Positions 4,389-6,251 of a DNA stretch of 6,251 bases are shown here, one piece after another (the first letter of the stretch is position 1; the number at the start of each line of letters is the position of its first letter). The stretch lies in NCBI GenBank assembly GCA_028679935.1, contig JAJRAL010000039.1:1-6251 (forward strand), read 5' to 3'. This stretch comes from Methanomassiliicoccales archaeon (lineage in GTDB: Archaea > Thermoplasmatota > Thermoplasmata > Methanomassiliicoccales > UBA472). A program made the translations under genes and the position numbers. The notes below the pieces were generated by a model. That model had not been told where the DNA came from. It did no database searches and saw nothing but the letters and a program-made list of their open reading frames with translations.

Positions 4389-5648
4389 ATGGCGACCGAA
4401 GGGCCTTCCACCACAGCCCCACGGCAACCGAAGGTCCTGCTTGTGGGCTACAACGGCGCCAACAACACTGGCTCTGAGGCGCGTCTCCTCTCGATCATCG
4501 AGGACGTCAGGAGCGTCTTTGGACCGAACGTGATCATCACCGTCCCGACGCTGAACGAGGCGAACCTGCGTCGCTACATCAAGGAGACCGAGACGCTCCG
4601 CATCGAGCCCATTCCATCGATCTTCATCTTCGCCATGAAGCGGCTGGTCAAGGCGAGCGGTCTGGTGATGCTCGTCGAGGGAAGCTGCTACATGGATACC
4701 TGGGCCGCCCCGCTCCTTTACGCGTTCACGCTCACGTCGAAGTACTCGAAACGGTTCGGCAAGCCGTCGATGGCCTACGCCGTCGATTCGGGCAAAATGT
4801 CAGAGAAGCGCATCGCCAGGGTGAGGCGCGAGGCGAGCAAGCTCGACCTCCTGATCACGCGCACGCAGTCCTCGGCGGACCGGCTCAAGGGATGGGGCGT
4901 CACAGCTCCGATCGTCGTCACGGACGACACCGCCTTCACGTTCGACGCGGGCAGCGAGAGGGGAACGCTCGAGAGGCTCTGGCCAGAGGCAAAGAGCGGC
5001 GTCGCGGGCATATCCGTCGTCGACTTCAGCCTATGGCCCGTGGTGCTCAGGCCGTTCGGGCGGAAGCAGAACTGCTACCGATGGCCATACTACTTCTCGA
5101 CCTCGAAGGAGCGATGCCGGCGCAACGAGGAACTCGCGGCCCAGTACGCCGCGGAGGCAGACCGGATCGTGGAGCGCTATGGCAAGAGCATCGCCCTGAT
5201 CGCAATGGAGGCGCTCGACGAGCGTCTGGCGATGCACGTCATCGATCACATGCGCCACAAGGAACGCGCGAAGGTCTTCTCCTCGAACGAGCATGACGCC
5301 GCGACGATGACCCGAGTGCTTCGTTCGCTCGACCTGCTCATCACCTCGAGATATCACGCGTCCGTCCTATCCATGGGTACGGGCGTGCCGCAGGTCGCCG
5401 TCGGGCATGACCTCCGACTGCACGACCTCTATGTGGAGAGCGGACTGCACGACGAGTTCTTCATCGAGTGCGAGTCGCCGACGCTTTGGCGGGACCTGCC
5501 GAGGATCGTGGACAGATTGGTCGTCGAGCATGACGTGATCAAGGCAAGGCTCCTCGCGAGCAACGAGAAGCACGTCGCGATGGCAATACGGAACGTCCAG
5601 CTGCTGAGAGAGTTCGCAATCTCGAGAGGCCTTCCGGTGGTGCGATGA
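4389..5648 (+). CDS. Polysaccharide pyruvyl transferase family protein
   Basis: This 419-residue protein has the layout of the polysaccharide pyruvyl transferase family (CsaB/WcaK type). Characterised members move a pyruvyl group from phosphoenolpyruvate to a sugar of a surface glycan. Visible landmarks are V19-G-Y-N-G-A-N-N-T-G-S-E-A at the N-terminus (the family's G-x-x-N-x-G-D/S-E motif) and E97-G-S-C-Y-M-D at the site usually occupied by a GGG motif. Further on are V132-D-S-G-K-M, R158-T-Q-S-S (the R-(D/E)-x-x-S position), T178-D-D-T-A-F, and the C-terminal S320-R-Y-H-A-S with GTGVPQVAVG, a typical nucleotide/PEP-site signature. There is no signal peptide or membrane segment, so it is probably cytoplasmic. 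The start has no ribosome binding site but a well-placed TATA box, implying a leaderless message. The next gene overlaps by four bases. The exact acceptor is unknown, and some distant members may not be pyruvyl transferases. Confidence 0.85.
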   Translation: MATEGPSTTAPRQPKVLLVGYNGANNTGSEARLLSIIEDVRSVFGPNVIITVPTLNEANLRRYIKETETLRIEPIPSIFIFAMKRLVKASGLVMLVEGSCYMDTWAAPLLYAFTLTSKYSKRFGKPSMAYAVDSGKMSEKRIARVRREASKLDLLITRTQSSADRLKGWGVTAPIVVTDDTAFTFDAGSERGTLERLWPEAKSGVAGISVVDFSLWPVVLRPFGRKQNCYRWPYYFSTSKERCRRNEELAAQYAAEADRIVERYGKSIALIAMEALDERLAMHVIDHMRHKERAKVFSSNEHDAATMTRVLRSLDLLITSRYHASVLSMGTGVPQVAVGHDLRLHDLYVESGLHDEFFIECESPTLWRDLPRIVDRLVVEHDVIKARLLASNEKHVAMAIRNVQLLREFAISRGLPVVR

Positions 5649-6251
5649 GCGTCGTCCTGGTCACCGGCGCGACCGGGTTCCTCGGGGCGGAGGCGGTCGT
5701 ACGGCTTCTGCAACAGGGACATGAGGTCGCTGCACTGGTCCGAGGACGGGACAAGGCCGAGGCGGACCTCAGGCTGCACCGCGCCTGGTGGGACTTCCCC
5801 GAGCTTCGAGAGGCGATCGGCCCGAAGGTGCGGGTTATTGTCGGCGACGTCAGGCGCGAACAGATCACCGTCGACCCGAACGATCGGGAATGGCTCGTTC
5901 GCAACGTCACCCACATCCTCCACACCGCCGCGGACCTCAGACTGAATGCGCCTCAGGCGGAGCTCGACGAAACGAACGTCAAGGGCACGCTCAACCTTCT
6001 CCGTCTCGCCGAGGAGGTTCAGAAGGACCACGGCCTGGAGCGCTTCGTCCACACCTCGACCGCCTACATCGCCGGCGAGCGTTCGGGGCGGATCGACGAG
6101 GACTCCTTCGACGCGAGCGCGGTCGTCGAGAACAACTACGAGCGCAGCAAGCAGAAAGGCGAAGCCGAGGTCCGCCGCTTCACGGACCGCCTGCCGATCA
6201 CGATACTCCGGCCTGGCATGGTCGTCGGCGACTCCAAGACCGGAAGGGTCC
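5645..6251 (+). CDS. Extended short-chain dehydrogenase/reductase, NAD-binding_4-like (3' end missing)
   Basis: The reading frame is open from ATG 5645 to the window edge (202 residues and one base), so the C-terminus is not visible. The N-terminal T7-G-A-T-G-F-L-G is the glycine-rich dinucleotide-binding loop. G67-D-V is the adenine-pocket aspartate region and H93-T-A-A-D the central strand motif. H136-T-S-T-A-Y holds the catalytic serine/threonine, and Y165-x-x-x-K169 is the catalytic pair. R189-P-G-M-V-V-G is the extended-SDR motif after strand 6. The pattern GFLG with YERSKQKGE and LRPG-(M/I)-V resembles the acyl-CoA/thioester reductase (NAD_binding_4, male-sterility) branch as much as nucleotide-sugar epimerases. 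Overlap ATGA with the pyruvyl transferase stop implies translational coupling. Likely substrates are an activated sugar or lipid acyl thioester; which one cannot be decided from this part. Confidence 0.85.
   Translation, partial: MSVVLVTGATGFLGAEAVVRLLQQGHEVAALVRGRDKAEADLRLHRAWWDFPELREAIGPKVRVIVGDVRREQITVDPNDREWLVRNVTHILHTAADLRLNAPQAELDETNVKGTLNLLRLAEEVQKDHGLERFVHTSTAYIAGERSGRIDEDSFDASAVVENNYERSKQKGEAEVRRFTDRLPITILRPGMVVGDSKTGRV

Noticed and set aside
4118..4414. Minus-strand frames of about 98 codons in the GC-rich divergent spacer
   Set aside because: They overlap the start of the kinase gene and the promoter of the pyruvyl transferase operon, are arginine/alanine-rich from GC bias, and lack ribosome binding sites.
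5429..6052. Minus-strand frame of 207 codons across the pyruvyl transferase/SDR junction
   Set aside because: It is a shadow of two well-supported genes with clear motifs on the plus strand.

Overview
The window looks archaeal, most likely from a moderately GC-rich member of the Thermoplasmata (a Methanomassiliicoccales-like lineage is a guess from style only). The evidence is as follows. AT-rich TATA-like boxes sit about 25-35 bases before starts. One gene appears leaderless. A Shine-Dalgarno of the form AGGTGATC precedes a micro-gene. There is also an atypical, Bud32/RIO-like protein kinase and several very small charged or membrane proteins of the kind common in archaea. No rRNA, convincing tRNA, CRISPR array or transposase is visible.

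Layout. Bases 1-293 contain no convincing gene. At 294-340 a strong hairpin runs directly into a perfect Shine-Dalgarno for a 52-residue, lysine-rich amphipathic helical protein (341-499). Next come a possible branched RNA fold (498-580) and an 88-residue very acidic protein (645-911). Bases 912-1129 are apparently non-coding but rich in nested inverted repeats. A 47-residue, almost wholly hydrophobic protein is encoded on the minus strand (1130-1273). A 252-base divergent spacer holding another long imperfect inverted repeat separates it from a 289-residue membrane protein (1526-2395). That protein fuses an unrecognised soluble N-terminal domain to a six-helix HdeD/DUF308-type domain, and a hairpin plus T-tract follows it.

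On the minus strand, convergent with it, lies a 559-residue protein (2452-4131). It combines a degenerate nucleotidyltransferase-like motif with a C-terminal RIO/Bud32-like kinase. A GC-rich spacer (4132-4388) with a 7-bp perfect hairpin separates it from a divergent plus-strand operon. The operon encodes a polysaccharide pyruvyl transferase-family protein (4389-5648), probably translated from a leaderless mRNA, and an extended short-chain dehydrogenase/reductase (5645 to the window end). The two overlap by ATGA and are therefore probably translationally coupled.

How they fit together. The last two genes look like the start of a cell-surface glycan or lipid modification operon. The first 2.4 kb looks like a group of envelope or stress accessory genes (helical, acidic and membrane proteins), although that grouping is only inference. 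The kinase-nucleotidyltransferase protein is a plausible regulator or small-molecule-modifying enzyme of unknown substrate. The most unusual signals are the series of RNA-like folds between the small genes and the architecture of the kinase protein.
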